A DNA stretch of 64,000 bases from Hyphomicrobiaceae bacterium (GCA_022844225.1 JALHMC010000002.1:178776-242775); one strand, 5' to 3'; numbered from the stretch's first letter, positions 1 to 9,612 are shown. Translations and numbers: made by a program. The notes: generated by a model not told the origin, from the sequence alone.

Positions 1-166
1 CGCCGCCGTGCGCGAACATGGGCTCACCTACGGCCGATTTATCCACGGTCTCTCGGTCGCCGGGATCGAGATCGACCGCAAGGTGCTGGCCGATCTGGCG
101 GTGAAAGATGCCAGCGGCTTCAAGGCGCTCGTCGATCAGGCGCAGGCTGCCGCAAAGGCCGCCTGA
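1..166 (+). CDS. rplT: 50S ribosomal protein L20, C-terminal part (cut by window edge)
   Basis: The reading frame opens at base 2 and encodes the last 54 residues of L20, a 23S rRNA-binding protein needed for large-subunit assembly. The stretch [10 protein letters not shown] followed by [13 protein letters not shown] is typical of the L20 C-terminal domain. The N-terminal half lies outside the window. The gene is on the same strand as pheS and pheT, the usual rplT-pheST order in Alphaproteobacteria. A strong stem-loop lies between rplT and pheS. Confidence 0.93.
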   Translation, partial: AAVREHGLTYGRFIHGLSVAGIEIDRKVLADLAVKDASGFKALVDQAQAAAKAA

Positions 167-194
167 ATACGTCCACTCGATTACGGTTGGCCGA

Positions 195-220
195 GCCGAA
201 AGGAGCACGCTCCTTTCGGC
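195..220 (+). terminator. Stem-loop between rplT and pheS (terminator or attenuator)
   Basis: A perfect 11-bp stem, GCCGAAAGGAG / CTCCTTTCGGC, closes a 4-base loop (CACG). It is followed by CTTCGGCATT rather than a run of T, so termination may be partial. Its place 26 bases before the pheS start would also suit attenuation of the synthetase operon. No leader peptide with repeated Phe codons is visible. Confidence 0.6.
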
Positions 221-246
221 CTTCGGCATTTGCAGAGAGGTTCAGC

Positions 247-1329
247 ATGTCCGGGACGGATCTGAGCGCCATCGAAAGCGAGCTGGTCACCGATATTTCG
301 GCCGCTTCCGATCTGGCGGCGATCGAAGCGGTGCGCATCTCGGCGCTCGGACGCAAAGGGCGGGTTCCGGAGCTGATGAGCCGGCTCGGCAAAATGCCGG
401 CGGAAGAAAGGAAGAGCTTCGGCGCCGCCGTTAATCAGCTCCGCGACCGCGTGACGGCGGCGCTCGAGACGCGCAAGGCGGCGCTCGAGGGCGAGGCCAT
501 GGCGCAGCGGCTCGCGTCGGAGCGGGCCGACGTGACACTTCCCGTTCGACCCGGCCCGGTTGCCGAAGGGCGCATCCACCCGATCAGTCAGGTGTTCGAC
601 GAGATCGCCGAGATTTTCGCCGACATGGGCTTCGCGATCGCCGAGGGGCCGGACATCGAAACGGACGACCTCAACTTCACGAAACTCAATATTCCGCCGG
701 AGCATCCCGCCCGGCAGATGCACGATACGTTCTATTTGAAGTCGCCCGAGCGGATCGCCAAGGGCGAGGCGCCGATGCTGCTCAGGACGCACACCAGCCC
801 TGTGCAGGTGCGCACGATGCTGAGCCAGAAGCCGCCGATCCGGATCATCGTGCCGGGACGCGTCTACCGCATGGATTCGGACGCGACGCACACGCCGATG
901 TTCCACCAGATCGAGGGGTTGGTCATCGACGAGTCGACGCACTTCGGGCACCTGAAGTGGTGCCTCGAGGAGTTCTGCAAGGCGTTCTTCGAGGTGGACG
1001 AGGTGCGCATGCGCTTCCGCGCCTCGCACTTCCCGTTCACCGAGCCGTCGGCCGAGGTGGACGTCGGGGCCGAGGCGATCGGCAAGCCCGGCAAGTGGCT
1101 CGAAATCCTCGGTTGCGGAATGGTGCACCCGAAGGTGATCGAGATGTGCGGGCTCGATCCGGAGAAGTATCAGGGCTGGGCGTTCGGCATGGGCCTCGAC
1201 CGCATCGCAATGCTGAAATACGGCATCCCCGACCTGCGCGACATGTTCAACGCGGATCTGCGCTGGCTCCGCCATTACGGCTTCAGCTCGCTCGACGTAC
1301 CGACGCTGGCGGGGGGGATGTCGAGTTAG
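247..1329 (+). CDS. pheS: Phenylalanyl-tRNA synthetase alpha subunit
   Basis: This is the catalytic alpha subunit of the alpha2-beta2 enzyme that charges tRNA-Phe in the cytoplasm. The 360-residue product has an N-terminal coiled-coil part (about residues 1-90) and then the class II synthetase core. Motif-like segments visible are [20 protein letters not shown] and, near the end, the class II motif 3 region [18 protein letters not shown]. The ATG at 247 follows GAGAGG at a good distance and gives [13 protein letters not shown], a normal start for the family; an in-frame upstream ATG at 187 would lie inside the stem-loop and is rejected. pheT follows 127 bases downstream. Confidence 0.96.
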   Translation: MSGTDLSAIESELVTDISAASDLAAIEAVRISALGRKGRVPELMSRLGKMPAEERKSFGAAVNQLRDRVTAALETRKAALEGEAMAQRLASERADVTLPVRPGPVAEGRIHPISQVFDEIAEIFADMGFAIAEGPDIETDDLNFTKLNIPPEHPARQMHDTFYLKSPERIAKGEAPMLLRTHTSPVQVRTMLSQKPPIRIIVPGRVYRMDSDATHTPMFHQIEGLVIDESTHFGHLKWCLEEFCKAFFEVDEVRMRFRASHFPFTEPSAEVDVGAEAIGKPGKWLEILGCGMVHPKVIEMCGLDPEKYQGWAFGMGLDRIAMLKYGIPDLRDMFNADLRWLRHYGFSSLDVPTLAGGMSS

Positions 1330-1456
1330 AGCGGAATAGCCCGAGCCAATCGTTCCCCCCACACCTGTCCCCACCCCGCTAGGATGAGGGGGACGCAAGA
1401 GCCGATGGGCCCGCGCACGCCAATTCGCGAGACGCGGCGCAGGATAGAGACCTCTC

Positions 1457-3889
1457 ATGAAATTCACACTCTCCTGGCTGAAGGACCATCTGGATACCTC
1501 GGCTTCGCTCGCGGATATCCGCCGGATGCTCGACCAGATCGGGCTCGAGGTGGAAGGCATAGAGGATCCGTCCGAGAAGCTCGGGCTATTCACGATCGCG
1601 CGCGTGCTCGAGGCCAAGCAACACCCGCAGGCTGACCGGCTGCGGGTGCTGCAGGTCGAGATCGAGCCGGGCAAACCGTCGGTCGAGGTGGTGTGCGGCG
1701 CGCCGAATGCGAGGGCAGGGCTCGTTGGTGTGTTCGCTCCGCTCGGGGCCTACATTCCTGGCACCGGAATCACGCTCGAGAAGAAGCCCGTGCGCGGCGT
1801 CGTCTCCAACGGCATGATGCTTTCGGAGCGCGAGATGGAGCTGTCGGAGGACCATGCCGGCATCGTCGACCTCGATGCCAAGATGGCCGACAGCGTCGGC
1901 AAGCGGTACGTCGACGTCCTCGGCCTTTCGGATCCCGTCATCGAGATTAAGCTCACTCCAAACCGGCCCGATTGCACAGGTGTGCGCGGCGTCGCGCGCG
2001 ATCTTGCAGCGGCTGGGCTCGGTGTTCTCAATCCGCAGAAGTCGCTCGTGGCAGTCGAAGGAACTTTCGACTGCCCGGTCGAAATCAAGCTCGAGTTCCC
2101 AGGCGGCGACACCACGGCGTGTCCCTGCTTCGCCGGGCGCTACATCAAGGGCATCAAGAACGGTCCGGCGCCCGCCTGGCTGCAGGCGCGCCTCAAGGCC
2201 ATCGGTCAGAAGCCGATCAACGCCGTGGTCGATGTGACGAACTATATCTCGGTCGATCAGGGTCGGCCGCTTCACGTCTATGACGCTGACAAGCTCGTCG
2301 GTGCGATTCGCGCGCGGCTTTCCAAGACCGGGGAAAGTTTCCTAGGCCTCAACGGCAAGACCTACACCACCGATGACGCCATGTGCGTCATTGCCGACGA
2401 CCGAGCGGTGCTCGGCTTCGGCGGCATTCTCGGTGGCGAGGACACGGGATCGACGGAGACGACGACCAACATCTTGATCGAGTGTGCCTATTTCGACCCC
2501 GTGCGCACGGCCGCGACGGGCCGCAAGGCCGGCGTTCAGACGGACGCGCGCTATCGCTTCGAGCGTGGGGTAGATCCGGCCTACATCGAGCCGGGTCTCG
2601 ATCTCGCAACGCGCATGATGCTCGACGTGGCTGGTGGCCAGCCGTCGAAGCGAAAGATCGCGGGCGAGCCGCCGGTCAAGCCGTTCACCGTCGACTTCGA
2701 GTTCGGGCGCGTCGAGAAACTGATGGGTATCCGCATCACGGATGCCGAGATCCGTCGCACGCTTGAAGCGCTCGGCTTCCTCATCGAGGGCAGCGGCCCA
2801 AAATTCAAGGTCACGGCACCGAGCTGGCGGCCGGACATCCACGGCCCTGCCGATCTGGTCGAGGAGGTGGCACGGATCGCCGGACTCGAGTCGATCCCCT
2901 CGGCGCCACTGCCCCGGCTGACGGGGGGGGTGACACGGGCGACGTTGACCGAGGGGCAGCGCCGCGTCAGGCGCGCGCGAAGGTCGCTTGCTGCACGCGG
3001 GTTTGTCGAAGCGGTGACGTGGTCGTTCATCAAGCAGAACGAGGCCGAGCATTTTGGCGGCGGCGCGGAAGCACTGCAGCTCGCTAATCCGATATCGTCC
3101 GAGATGACGACGATGCGACCTGGGCTACTGCCGGGACTCCTCGCGGCCGTTCAGCGCAACCATAATCGCGGCTTCGGCGACATCTCGCTGTTCGAGGTCG
3201 GTCAAGCCTATCGCGGCGACGGCGAGAAAGACCAGATGATGGCCGCGGCTGGCGTCAGAGCCGGTGCGACCGGGCTCGGTGGATCGGGGCGCCACTGGGA
3301 CGGGGCAGCTCAGTCCGCCGGCGTGTTCGACGTGAAGGCCGATGCGGTGGCTCTTCTCGCGGCGCTCGGCATCGACACCTCGAAAGCCCAGATCACGCGG
3401 GATGCGCCGGCTTGGTATCATCCCGGGCGTTCGGGAACGCTCAGGCTCGGTCCGAAGGTGGTGCTCGCGCATTTCGGCGAGATACATCCGGCCACGTTGA
3501 AGCTGATGGACGTGCCAGGGACCGCCGCTGCGTTCGAGGTGTTTCTCGATGCGCTGCCGCGTGACAAGAGGAAGTCTAGGGCTAAGCCGCCGCTCGCCGC
3601 CAGTGATCTTCTTCCGGTGACGCGCGACTTCGCGTTCGTAGTGGAGAAAGGCGTTGCCGCCGGCGATGTCGTGAAGGCGGCGCAAGGTGCAGACAAGACG
3701 CTTATCTCGAGCGTTTCGGTGTTCGATGTGTTCGAAGGCAGCAGCCTCGGGCCGGGGCAGAAGTCACTGGCGATCGAAGTCACGCTATCCCCTGCCGAGA
3801 AGACGCTGACCGACGAGGAAATCGATGCGGTGAGCCAGAAGGTGATCTCCGAGGTCAAGCGGACGACCGGCGGCGAGATCCGCGGCTGA
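1457..3889 (+). CDS. pheT: Phenylalanyl-tRNA synthetase beta subunit
   Basis: At 810 residues this is a full-length bacterial PheT, the partner of PheS. The N-terminus MKFTLSWLKDHLDT leads into a tRNA-binding OB-fold with the KQHPQADRLRV segment near residue 55. The B3/B4 editing region (around NAVVDVTNYI), B5 domain and the C-terminal anticodon-binding (FDX-ACB) domain, from about residue 715 with PVTRDFAFVV, follow. The ATG sits after GAGACCTCTC, a weak ribosome site. It forms a transcription unit with pheS and is closed by a clear terminator at 3924-3949. Confidence 0.96.
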   Translation: MKFTLSWLKDHLDTSASLADIRRMLDQIGLEVEGIEDPSEKLGLFTIARVLEAKQHPQADRLRVLQVEIEPGKPSVEVVCGAPNARAGLVGVFAPLGAYIPGTGITLEKKPVRGVVSNGMMLSEREMELSEDHAGIVDLDAKMADSVGKRYVDVLGLSDPVIEIKLTPNRPDCTGVRGVARDLAAAGLGVLNPQKSLVAVEGTFDCPVEIKLEFPGGDTTACPCFAGRYIKGIKNGPAPAWLQARLKAIGQKPINAVVDVTNYISVDQGRPLHVYDADKLVGAIRARLSKTGESFLGLNGKTYTTDDAMCVIADDRAVLGFGGILGGEDTGSTETTTNILIECAYFDPVRTAATGRKAGVQTDARYRFERGVDPAYIEPGLDLATRMMLDVAGGQPSKRKIAGEPPVKPFTVDFEFGRVEKLMGIRITDAEIRRTLEALGFLIEGSGPKFKVTAPSWRPDIHGPADLVEEVARIAGLESIPSAPLPRLTGGVTRATLTEGQRRVRRARRSLAARGFVEAVTWSFIKQNEAEHFGGGAEALQLANPISSEMTTMRPGLLPGLLAAVQRNHNRGFGDISLFEVGQAYRGDGEKDQMMAAAGVRAGATGLGGSGRHWDGAAQSAGVFDVKADAVALLAALGIDTSKAQITRDAPAWYHPGRSGTLRLGPKVVLAHFGEIHPATLKLMDVPGTAAAFEVFLDALPRDKRKSRAKPPLAASDLLPVTRDFAFVVEKGVAAGDVVKAAQGADKTLISSVSVFDVFEGSSLGPGQKSLAIEVTLSPAEKTLTDEEIDAVSQKVISEVKRTTGGEIRG

Positions 3890-3923
3890 GGCCTCAATCG
3901 GAGCCATGGTCGTCGAGATCTAG

Positions 3924-3949
3924 AAAGGGGCGCTGAGAAGCGCCCCTTT
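3924..3949. terminator. Terminator after pheT
   Basis: An 11-bp perfect stem AAAGGGGCGCT / AGCGCCCCTTT closes a GAGA tetraloop. The A-run on one arm and T-run on the other suit a bidirectional terminator between pheT and the convergent sulfur permease gene. Confidence 0.85.
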
Positions 3950-3985
3950 GCCATTGCGCGCGCCCACCTTCCGCGTCGGGCTCGT

Positions 3986-5065
3986 TCAGGGCGTGAAGAC
4001 GGCACCCGCACTGGCGGCATCAGCCATCATAGAGCGGCGCAGATTGAAGCGAGGGAATGCCTGAGCCAGTAAGGCCCCGGTGACGATGGAGGCCAGCGCC
4101 AGAATGGCCGCGACACTGAGGGTCGCGACCCCGGCCAACCCGGCACCGATCGTGCACCCGCCGGCCAACACGCCGCCGAGCCCCATCAGCGCGCCGCCGG
4201 CCAGATAGCGCCCGGTTGACGTCGCCTCGGTGAAGCCGACGACCTCAAACTCGCGAGCTAGAACAGACGACAGGAAGCTGCCGCCCACGATGCCGGCCAG
4301 AAAGCCGACGCCGAAGGTAGGCTGGATGGCAGAACTTGCTACCCACCAGAATAGCGTCTCAGCACCGGCCGACGTCAGGGCTATGCTTTCGGCAGGGATC
4401 GGATCGAACTCGTCCTTGAGTAGCCAGCCGGTCGAGAGCCAACCGAGCGGGGCGAGCGCCCCGATCAACGCTCCGCCGACGAGATACAGGGGACGGGCCG
4501 CGGAGCGCGCTACGACAAACAACAACACGCTGGCTCCGACCGCCGACCACAGCAGCACGCCGCCCGGCAGCGCGGCCAGAGATGACACACCGCCGAGATC
4601 GACTGTGTAGGCGCCGAGGCTCGTACGGATCGGGGCGAGGGCACCCTTGAGTGCCGCATGTGCCACGGCCGCAAAGACGATGAGTACAGTGAGGGCGCGC
4701 AGGTTCCCGGTTCCGGCCAAAACGGTCAGCCGGGAAGCGCAGCCTCGCGCGAGGATCATGCCGATGCCGAACAGTAGCCCGCCCACGACGATCGCGACGA
4801 CGGGAAGGCGAGCGTTCATCAGGCGGTGGCCGTCAAGATCCAGCAGCCCGGATCCGAGCGCAGCGGCGGTTCCGACCAATGCAACTACGAGTGCAATCGC
4901 CCAAACACCTTGCGCCGCCGAACGCTCGCCCGGCTCGCCCGCAATTGCGCGGCGCAGGCAGAAACCGGTGCGTTGGGCGAGGATGCCGAAGGCGATGCCG
5001 AGGCCGGCGCCGATCAGGACCGACGCGGAACGCGGGGTGAGGCCGAATACGAGTTCTGCCGACAT
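3986..5065 (-). CDS. YeeE/YedE family membrane permease (thiosulfate/sulfur transport)
   Basis: The 359-residue protein has about ten hydrophobic segments arranged as two similar halves. The family Cys-containing loops are visible: GFCLRRA near residue 35, ARGCASRL near residue 105 and GGCTIGAG near residue 305. The family (YeeE/TsuA) moves thiosulfate or sulfane sulfur across the inner membrane by passing it between conserved cysteines. I chose the ATG at 5065 (MSAELVFGLTP) over one at 5107 because the upstream residues look non-coding. It is a single gene, convergent with pheT; the rhodanese gene at 7119-8708 is nearby but separate. The substrate is inferred from the family only. Confidence 0.85.
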   Translation of the reverse strand: MSAELVFGLTPRSASVLIGAGLGIAFGILAQRTGFCLRRAIAGEPGERSAAQGVWAIALVVALVGTAAALGSGLLDLDGHRLMNARLPVVAIVVGGLLFGIGMILARGCASRLTVLAGTGNLRALTVLIVFAAVAHAALKGALAPIRTSLGAYTVDLGGVSSLAALPGGVLLWSAVGASVLLFVVARSAARPLYLVGGALIGALAPLGWLSTGWLLKDEFDPIPAESIALTSAGAETLFWWVASSAIQPTFGVGFLAGIVGGSFLSSVLAREFEVVGFTEATSTGRYLAGGALMGLGGVLAGGCTIGAGLAGVATLSVAAILALASIVTGALLAQAFPRFNLRRSMMADAASAGAVFTP

Positions 5066-5158
5066 TGAGAGCGTCCTGCTGCAAAGTTCGAAAACTCGAT
5101 AACACATACGCTACGTAGGATCATTTTTCAATTTTCGACATAAAATAGATCATAAATG

Positions 5159-5171
5159 GGTATTTTATACC
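5159..5171. promoter_or_regulatory. Palindrome in AT-rich upstream region of the sulfur permease gene
   Basis: The 345-base gap between the divergent permease (start 5065) and acyl-CoA dehydrogenase (start 5411) is AT-rich at 5100-5185, unlike its surroundings. It holds a perfect dyad GGTAT-TTT-ATACC about 95 bases upstream of the permease start. This could be an operator for a sulfide or persulfide sensor, but no such regulator gene is in the window. The rest of the gap shows no gene. Confidence 0.4.
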
Positions 5172-5410
5172 AATTTTCCCTTTCTTCTCGCACGCCTGTT
5201 CCCCGTCTGATGAGACTCGCGCGACTAAGTCCCGGCTGCCGCGTGGTTCCAGCAATGAGCTTTCGTCGGGCCGGCATCGACTTCGCCCGCGTCCACTGAC
5301 GTTGCAGGCGCGAACCCCGTTAGCGTTGCTGACTTTTGCGGCGTCGCACCATCTTGCCTACCGCATGGCGAACGTTATTGTGCGTCGCAACACATCTGGG
5401 AGATTTTCCG

Positions 5411-7072
5411 ATGGCCGAGGCGGCGCTCCGCGCACGTTCAACGACGTTCGAGGCACATGATCAGGCGTTGGCCGCAGCTGAGCGGGTGCTCGCGCTGGCG
5501 AAGTCCGGAGTAAGGGCAAAGCAAGGCGGAGCTGCTTCGCCAGATGCGAGCCAGCACGCACTGCATGGCCTCGCGTGGCTGGCGACCTACGTCGAAGCGC
5601 TGCGCCAGATGCTGGGCTGGGCACGGAAGCTCGGTGACGAGGGGCGTCTCGGTGAGATGGAGCGCCTGCTGCTCGACGTCGCCTATGGCGAGTATCTGGC
5701 GCAGATCGCCGGCGGCATCCCGATGAGCCAGATCGAGATCGTGCGCCTGGGGCAGCTCGGCGTCGGCGCCCAGGATGTGGCGCGGTTCGCCGCAGATGCG
5801 AGCGTGGCCTCCCTGGTTGACCGTGGCGCCAATGAAGATGTGAAGGCCCGCATCGCTGAGCTGATCGCGGACCAGCCGGAGGCCACAACCTTCGGTGACA
5901 GCGGGATGGACGAGACGCACGAGGCAATGCGCGAGGAAATGCGCAAGTTCTCCGTCGACAAGGTGCTGCCGCACGCCCACGACTGGCACTTGCAGAACAA
6001 CTACATCCCGCTCGACGTGATCGCCGAGATGAGCGACATGGGTGTGTTCGGCCTGACCATCCCGGAAGAGCATGGCGGCCTCGGTCTCGGCAAGGAGGCC
6101 ATGTGCCTCGTCTCCGAGGAACTGTCGCGCGGCTACATCGGCGTGGGATCGCTCGGCACGCGCTCGGAGATTGCAGGAGAACTGATCCTCCAGAACGGCA
6201 CCGAGGAGCAGAAGGCCAAGTACCTGAAGGCGATCGCAAACGGCGAGCTGCTTCCGACTGCCGTCTTCACCGAGCCCAACACGGGTTCGGACTTGGCCTC
6301 ACTGCGGACCCGCGCCGAGCGCCACGGCGACGTCTATAAAGTCTACGGTCAGAAAACCTGGATCACACATCCCGTTCGTGCTGATTTGATGACACTGCTC
6401 GTGCGCACCAATCCTGCCGAGAAGGGCTATCGCGGGCTCTCAATGCTGCTCGCGGAGAAGCCGCGCGGCACCGACGACAACCCGTTCCCAGCCGAGGGCA
6501 TGACCGGCGGTGAGATCGAAGTGCTCGGCTATCGTGGGATGAAGGAGTTCGACATATCCTTCGATGGTTTTGAAGTGCCGGTGTCGCAACTTCTAGGCGG
6601 CCAGGAGGGCCAGGGGTTCAAGCAGCTGATGGCGACGTTCGAGAGCGCGCGAATCCAGACGGCGGCGCGGGCCGTCGGCGTGGCACAGTCGGCGATGGAC
6701 CTCGCGCTCAAGTATGCGCTGGATCGGCAGCAGTTCGGCAAGGCGATCTATGCGTTTCCCCGCGTCGCCAACAAGATCGTGATGATGGCCGTCGAGACGA
6801 TGATCGCCCGGCAGATCACCTACTTTGCCGCGCGAGAAAAGGACGAGGGGCGGCGCTGCGATCTCGAGGCCGGCATGGCCAAACTGCTGGCTGCGCGCAT
6901 CGCCTGGGGCAATGCCGACAACGCGGTGCAGATCCACGGCGGCAACGGTTTCGCGCTCGAGTATCCGGTGAGCCGCGTGCTCTGCGACGCGCGCATCCTC
7001 AACATCTTCGAGGGCGCCGCCGAGATCCAGGCCCAGGTGATCGCGCGCAGATTGCTGGAAGGTGCGAATTGA
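5411..7072 (+). CDS. mcd: Methylsuccinyl-CoA dehydrogenase (acyl-CoA dehydrogenase with N-terminal extension)
   Basis: This FAD flavoprotein would oxidise (2S)-methylsuccinyl-CoA to mesaconyl-CoA in the ethylmalonyl-CoA pathway for acetyl-CoA assimilation. At 553 residues it is much longer than ordinary acyl-CoA dehydrogenases (about 380). The extra about 170 N-terminal residues, helical and containing GGIPMSQIEIVRLGQLG, are a known hallmark of methylsuccinyl-CoA dehydrogenases. The core has TIPEEHGGLGL, TEPNTGSDLAS (FAD/substrate region), DRQQFGKAI and IFEGAAEIQ near the C-terminus. The start at 5411 (MAEAALRARS) is preferred to an upstream one at 5336. It is not clustered with other pathway genes here. 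Another long acyl-CoA dehydrogenase is the main alternative. Confidence 0.82.
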   Translation: MAEAALRARSTTFEAHDQALAAAERVLALAKSGVRAKQGGAASPDASQHALHGLAWLATYVEALRQMLGWARKLGDEGRLGEMERLLLDVAYGEYLAQIAGGIPMSQIEIVRLGQLGVGAQDVARFAADASVASLVDRGANEDVKARIAELIADQPEATTFGDSGMDETHEAMREEMRKFSVDKVLPHAHDWHLQNNYIPLDVIAEMSDMGVFGLTIPEEHGGLGLGKEAMCLVSEELSRGYIGVGSLGTRSEIAGELILQNGTEEQKAKYLKAIANGELLPTAVFTEPNTGSDLASLRTRAERHGDVYKVYGQKTWITHPVRADLMTLLVRTNPAEKGYRGLSMLLAEKPRGTDDNPFPAEGMTGGEIEVLGYRGMKEFDISFDGFEVPVSQLLGGQEGQGFKQLMATFESARIQTAARAVGVAQSAMDLALKYALDRQQFGKAIYAFPRVANKIVMMAVETMIARQITYFAAREKDEGRRCDLEAGMAKLLAARIAWGNADNAVQIHGGNGFALEYPVSRVLCDARILNIFEGAAEIQAQVIARRLLEGAN

Positions 7073-7080
7073 GGGTGATC

Positions 7081-7112
7081 CGACGGTGTCTGGTCGCAAC
7101 CAGGCACCGTCG
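7081..7112. terminator. Terminator between convergent mcd and rhodanese genes
   Basis: Eight perfect pairs (CGACGGTG / CACCGTCG), one T-G wobble and five more pairs (CTGGT / ACCAG) close a CGCA loop, a 14-bp stem in all. TTGTGTT follows on the plus strand. The stem fills the 46-base gap between the two convergent genes, so it probably ends both transcripts. Confidence 0.8.
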
Positions 7113-7118
7113 TTGTGT

Positions 7119-8708
7119 TCAGAGGCGGAACGTCGCGCGCTCGTCGGCGTCGAGCTGGTCGACGAGGCCTATTTCCCAGGCGAGATAGGCGCGCGCCGAC
7201 TCGAGGTTACCCTCGTTGCGGCCCAGCGTGTGGAAGACGAAATCGATGCACTCGGCATCGGATGGCGTGGAGGGGGTCGCCTCCGTCGCACCGCTCCAGG
7301 ACTTCATGCCGCCAGCGAGCACTGCGACGTCGTCGCAACCGGCTTCGGCGAGATCGAGGGCTGCAAGCGCTGCTACGCCGCGATCATCGGCCACCAGCAC
7401 GACAGGCCTCGAGGGGTCGCGGACATCACGAGCGATGCGGGGGCGGATGGACCAGGTCGCGCCTTTGATGTGACCGTCGCGGTAGCTCATGCTGGAGCGC
7501 ACATCGATGACCTGGCCTTTGCCGGCAGCTAGCAAGCTCGCCACGTCGGCGGCTGAGGCCTCGCGCATGCGAATACGACCCACGTCGAACTTCGGCTTGC
7601 GTGCGTCAGTCAGGCCGCTGCCAGCCAGCGTCTGACGTGCCTCGGCGCCGCTCGTCAGAACGACAGCCTCGTGACCGAGCTGACGCAGCCAAGCGGCGGT
7701 CATGGGCGCACGGATCATTTCACCCAGGTCGGACAGCACGATGCGGGCGCCCTTGACGCCGACCCACTGGTCGGTCGCCTGCTGCAACTGGCCGCCCGGC
7801 GCATGGACGAAAGCCGGGAGTGCGTCGCGGGCGAACTCCTCGGCGGTGCGGGTATCGAAAAGATAAGTCGTGCGGGAAGTGTCGTTGGCCATGGCGATGA
7901 CGGCACTCGCGTCGGCATAAACGACTCCGTGGCGTGTCGCGTGGGCTTTTGCACGCTCTCGCTTTGCTGCGATCGCTGCCGGAGACGTGTCGCCAGTTGG
8001 GGCGCGGCGGTCTGCACCGTGCTCGATGGGGATGCCTTCGAGCCAATAGCCCTGCGTACCATTCTCGAGCGCGACGACCTCGTTCTCGATGCCCCAGTCG
8101 ATCAAAGTCTGCGCACCGATGATGGAGCGCGTTCGCCCGGCGCAGTTGACGACAATCTTAGTGTCGCGGTCCTTCACCAGTCCGTCGATATGCAGCGCCA
8201 GCTCACCGTTCGGCAAGCTAATGCCACCGGGGATGTTGAACCGCCGGTACTCGTCCCAGGTGCGGCCGTCGACAATGACCATTTTCTCGCCACGCTCCTG
8301 CATGGCGATCAGCTCGCGGGCCTTGATGCGGGGTGTGTGACGGGCGATCTCGACGATCTCGCCGAAAGCCTTGGAGGGCACGTTGACGCCCTCGAACAGG
8401 GTATAGCCGGCCGCCTTCCAGGCCGGCGCGCCGCCTTCGAGAACCGAAACGTCGGTGTAGCCCATCGCCTCGAGACGGCGCGCCGCCGTGCCTGCGAAAC
8501 CTTCTCCACCATCGAACACCACGACCCCCGTGGCTCGCCGGGGTACCAAACGCTCAACGTCGAGTTCCAGCCGGCTGTAAGCCAACGGAACAGAGAACAG
8601 AGGATGACCCTGGCTGTATGCCCCCGTCTCGCGGACGTCGAGCAGCGCGATCTCGCCCGGCTCTTTCAAGGCTTGCTTCAGCGCGCGGGCTGCGATGGTC
8701 TTGGCCAT
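7119..8708 (-). CDS. Tandem rhodanese-domain sulfurtransferase (four domains, one catalytic Cys)
   Basis: The 529-residue cytoplasmic protein contains four rhodanese-like modules, at about residues 5-105, 125-230, 265-370 and 390-490. Only the second carries a catalytic loop with cysteine (NCAGRTRS). At the equivalent points the others read FDGGEGFAG, SDLGEMIRA and ADDRGVAAL, so they should be inactive for sulfur transfer and may act as binding or structural modules. The ATG at 8708 has GGAGAA upstream; a longer start at 8768 would overlap the preceding gene. It lies 56 bases downstream of the HAD phosphatase gene on the same strand and is probably co-transcribed. Substrate unknown. Confidence 0.88.
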   Translation of the reverse strand: MAKTIAARALKQALKEPGEIALLDVRETGAYSQGHPLFSVPLAYSRLELDVERLVPRRATGVVVFDGGEGFAGTAARRLEAMGYTDVSVLEGGAPAWKAAGYTLFEGVNVPSKAFGEIVEIARHTPRIKARELIAMQERGEKMVIVDGRTWDEYRRFNIPGGISLPNGELALHIDGLVKDRDTKIVVNCAGRTRSIIGAQTLIDWGIENEVVALENGTQGYWLEGIPIEHGADRRAPTGDTSPAAIAAKRERAKAHATRHGVVYADASAVIAMANDTSRTTYLFDTRTAEEFARDALPAFVHAPGGQLQQATDQWVGVKGARIVLSDLGEMIRAPMTAAWLRQLGHEAVVLTSGAEARQTLAGSGLTDARKPKFDVGRIRMREASAADVASLLAAGKGQVIDVRSSMSYRDGHIKGATWSIRPRIARDVRDPSRPVVLVADDRGVAALAALDLAEAGCDDVAVLAGGMKSWSGATEATPSTPSDAECIDFVFHTLGRNEGNLESARAYLAWEIGLVDQLDADERATFRL

Positions 8709-8764
8709 GGGATGTTCTCCTCGTTCATCGTTGGTCGAACGATGGCACCCGACGCGACGGCGCG

Positions 8765-9460
8765 TCAACGCTGCGCGGCAAGCAGGCGTGCGACGGCGCC
8801 ATAGTCCTGGGCTAGATGTTGCGCGCCGGCTGCGGACAGAAGCTCCGCGTGACCGTCACGGATGTGGCTGGCGCCGAGGAAACCGATCACGGTCATGCCG
8901 GCGGCGCGCGCGCCCATGACGCCGGCCGGGCTGTCCTCCAGGACGATGCAGGCTTCCGGTGAGACGCCCATGCTGTTGGCGGCGTGGAAGAAAATGTCGG
9001 GAGCCGGCTTGCCGTTCGGCACCTCGGTGGCGCTGTAAAGGCCCCGGCCGAAGTGGTGGCGAAGGTCGAATTTGTCGACGCAGTGGTTGAGCCATTCGTG
9101 GGAGCTGGACGAGGCGACGCAGCGCGGTAGATGCCCGTGCCCGTCCAGGAAGCGCTCAAGGCCCGCAACGGGTCCGACGTCGCGCCGCATCACGGTTTTC
9201 GAGCGAGCCCTGTGCGTTTCCTCGAACCCTTCGGGTAGCGGCGCCCCGACCCATTCGACGATCGCCTGACGGCAGTCCTCCCAGCGCTTGCCCATGAAGA
9301 GGCGGATCGAGTCGTCGAGCGTCGTCGGCTTGCCGAGGCCGGTCGTGATGCTATCTGCCAGCAGTGTATTGGCCATCGTCTCGCTGTCCGCAACGACGCC
9401 GTCGAAGTCGAAGATGAGCAGGCCGGGTATGGAGGCGATATTGGTCGATCGAATTGCCAT
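8765..9460 (-). CDS. HAD-superfamily phosphatase
   Basis: The 231-residue protein is a HAD subfamily IA hydrolase (beta-phosphoglucomutase or phosphoglycolate-phosphatase type). The nucleophile motif FDFDGVVADSE is near residue 16, a cap domain follows, the motif II region is CVASSSSHEW, and motif IV is VLEDSPAGVMGARAAGM. The start at 9460 (MAIRSTNI) is chosen over one at 9487. It precedes the rhodanese gene on the same strand and is divergent from the SDR gene. The substrate cannot be told from sequence; a sugar phosphate is likely. Confidence 0.85.
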   Translation of the reverse strand: MAIRSTNIASIPGLLIFDFDGVVADSETMANTLLADSITTGLGKPTTLDDSIRLFMGKRWEDCRQAIVEWVGAPLPEGFEETHRARSKTVMRRDVGPVAGLERFLDGHGHLPRCVASSSSHEWLNHCVDKFDLRHHFGRGLYSATEVPNGKPAPDIFFHAANSMGVSPEACIVLEDSPAGVMGARAAGMTVIGFLGASHIRDGHAELLSAAGAQHLAQDYGAVARLLAAQR

Positions 9461-9612
9461 GTCGCCGCGCTCCGTCCCTTGTCCCATTCATCGTCCGGCG
9501 CTTTCGCCACTCGGTCACTTGCGGCGCCCCATCGTTCATGATCGATTGGCGGCCGAGTAGCGCCCCCGAGCGCGTTCTACCCTATCCATAACCGTCAGAG
9601 GGCATCCGAGCC

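Noticed and set aside
187..246. Upstream ATG for pheS giving 20 extra residues
   Set aside because: It lies within the stem-loop region, lacks family similarity and the ATG at 247 has a good ribosome site.
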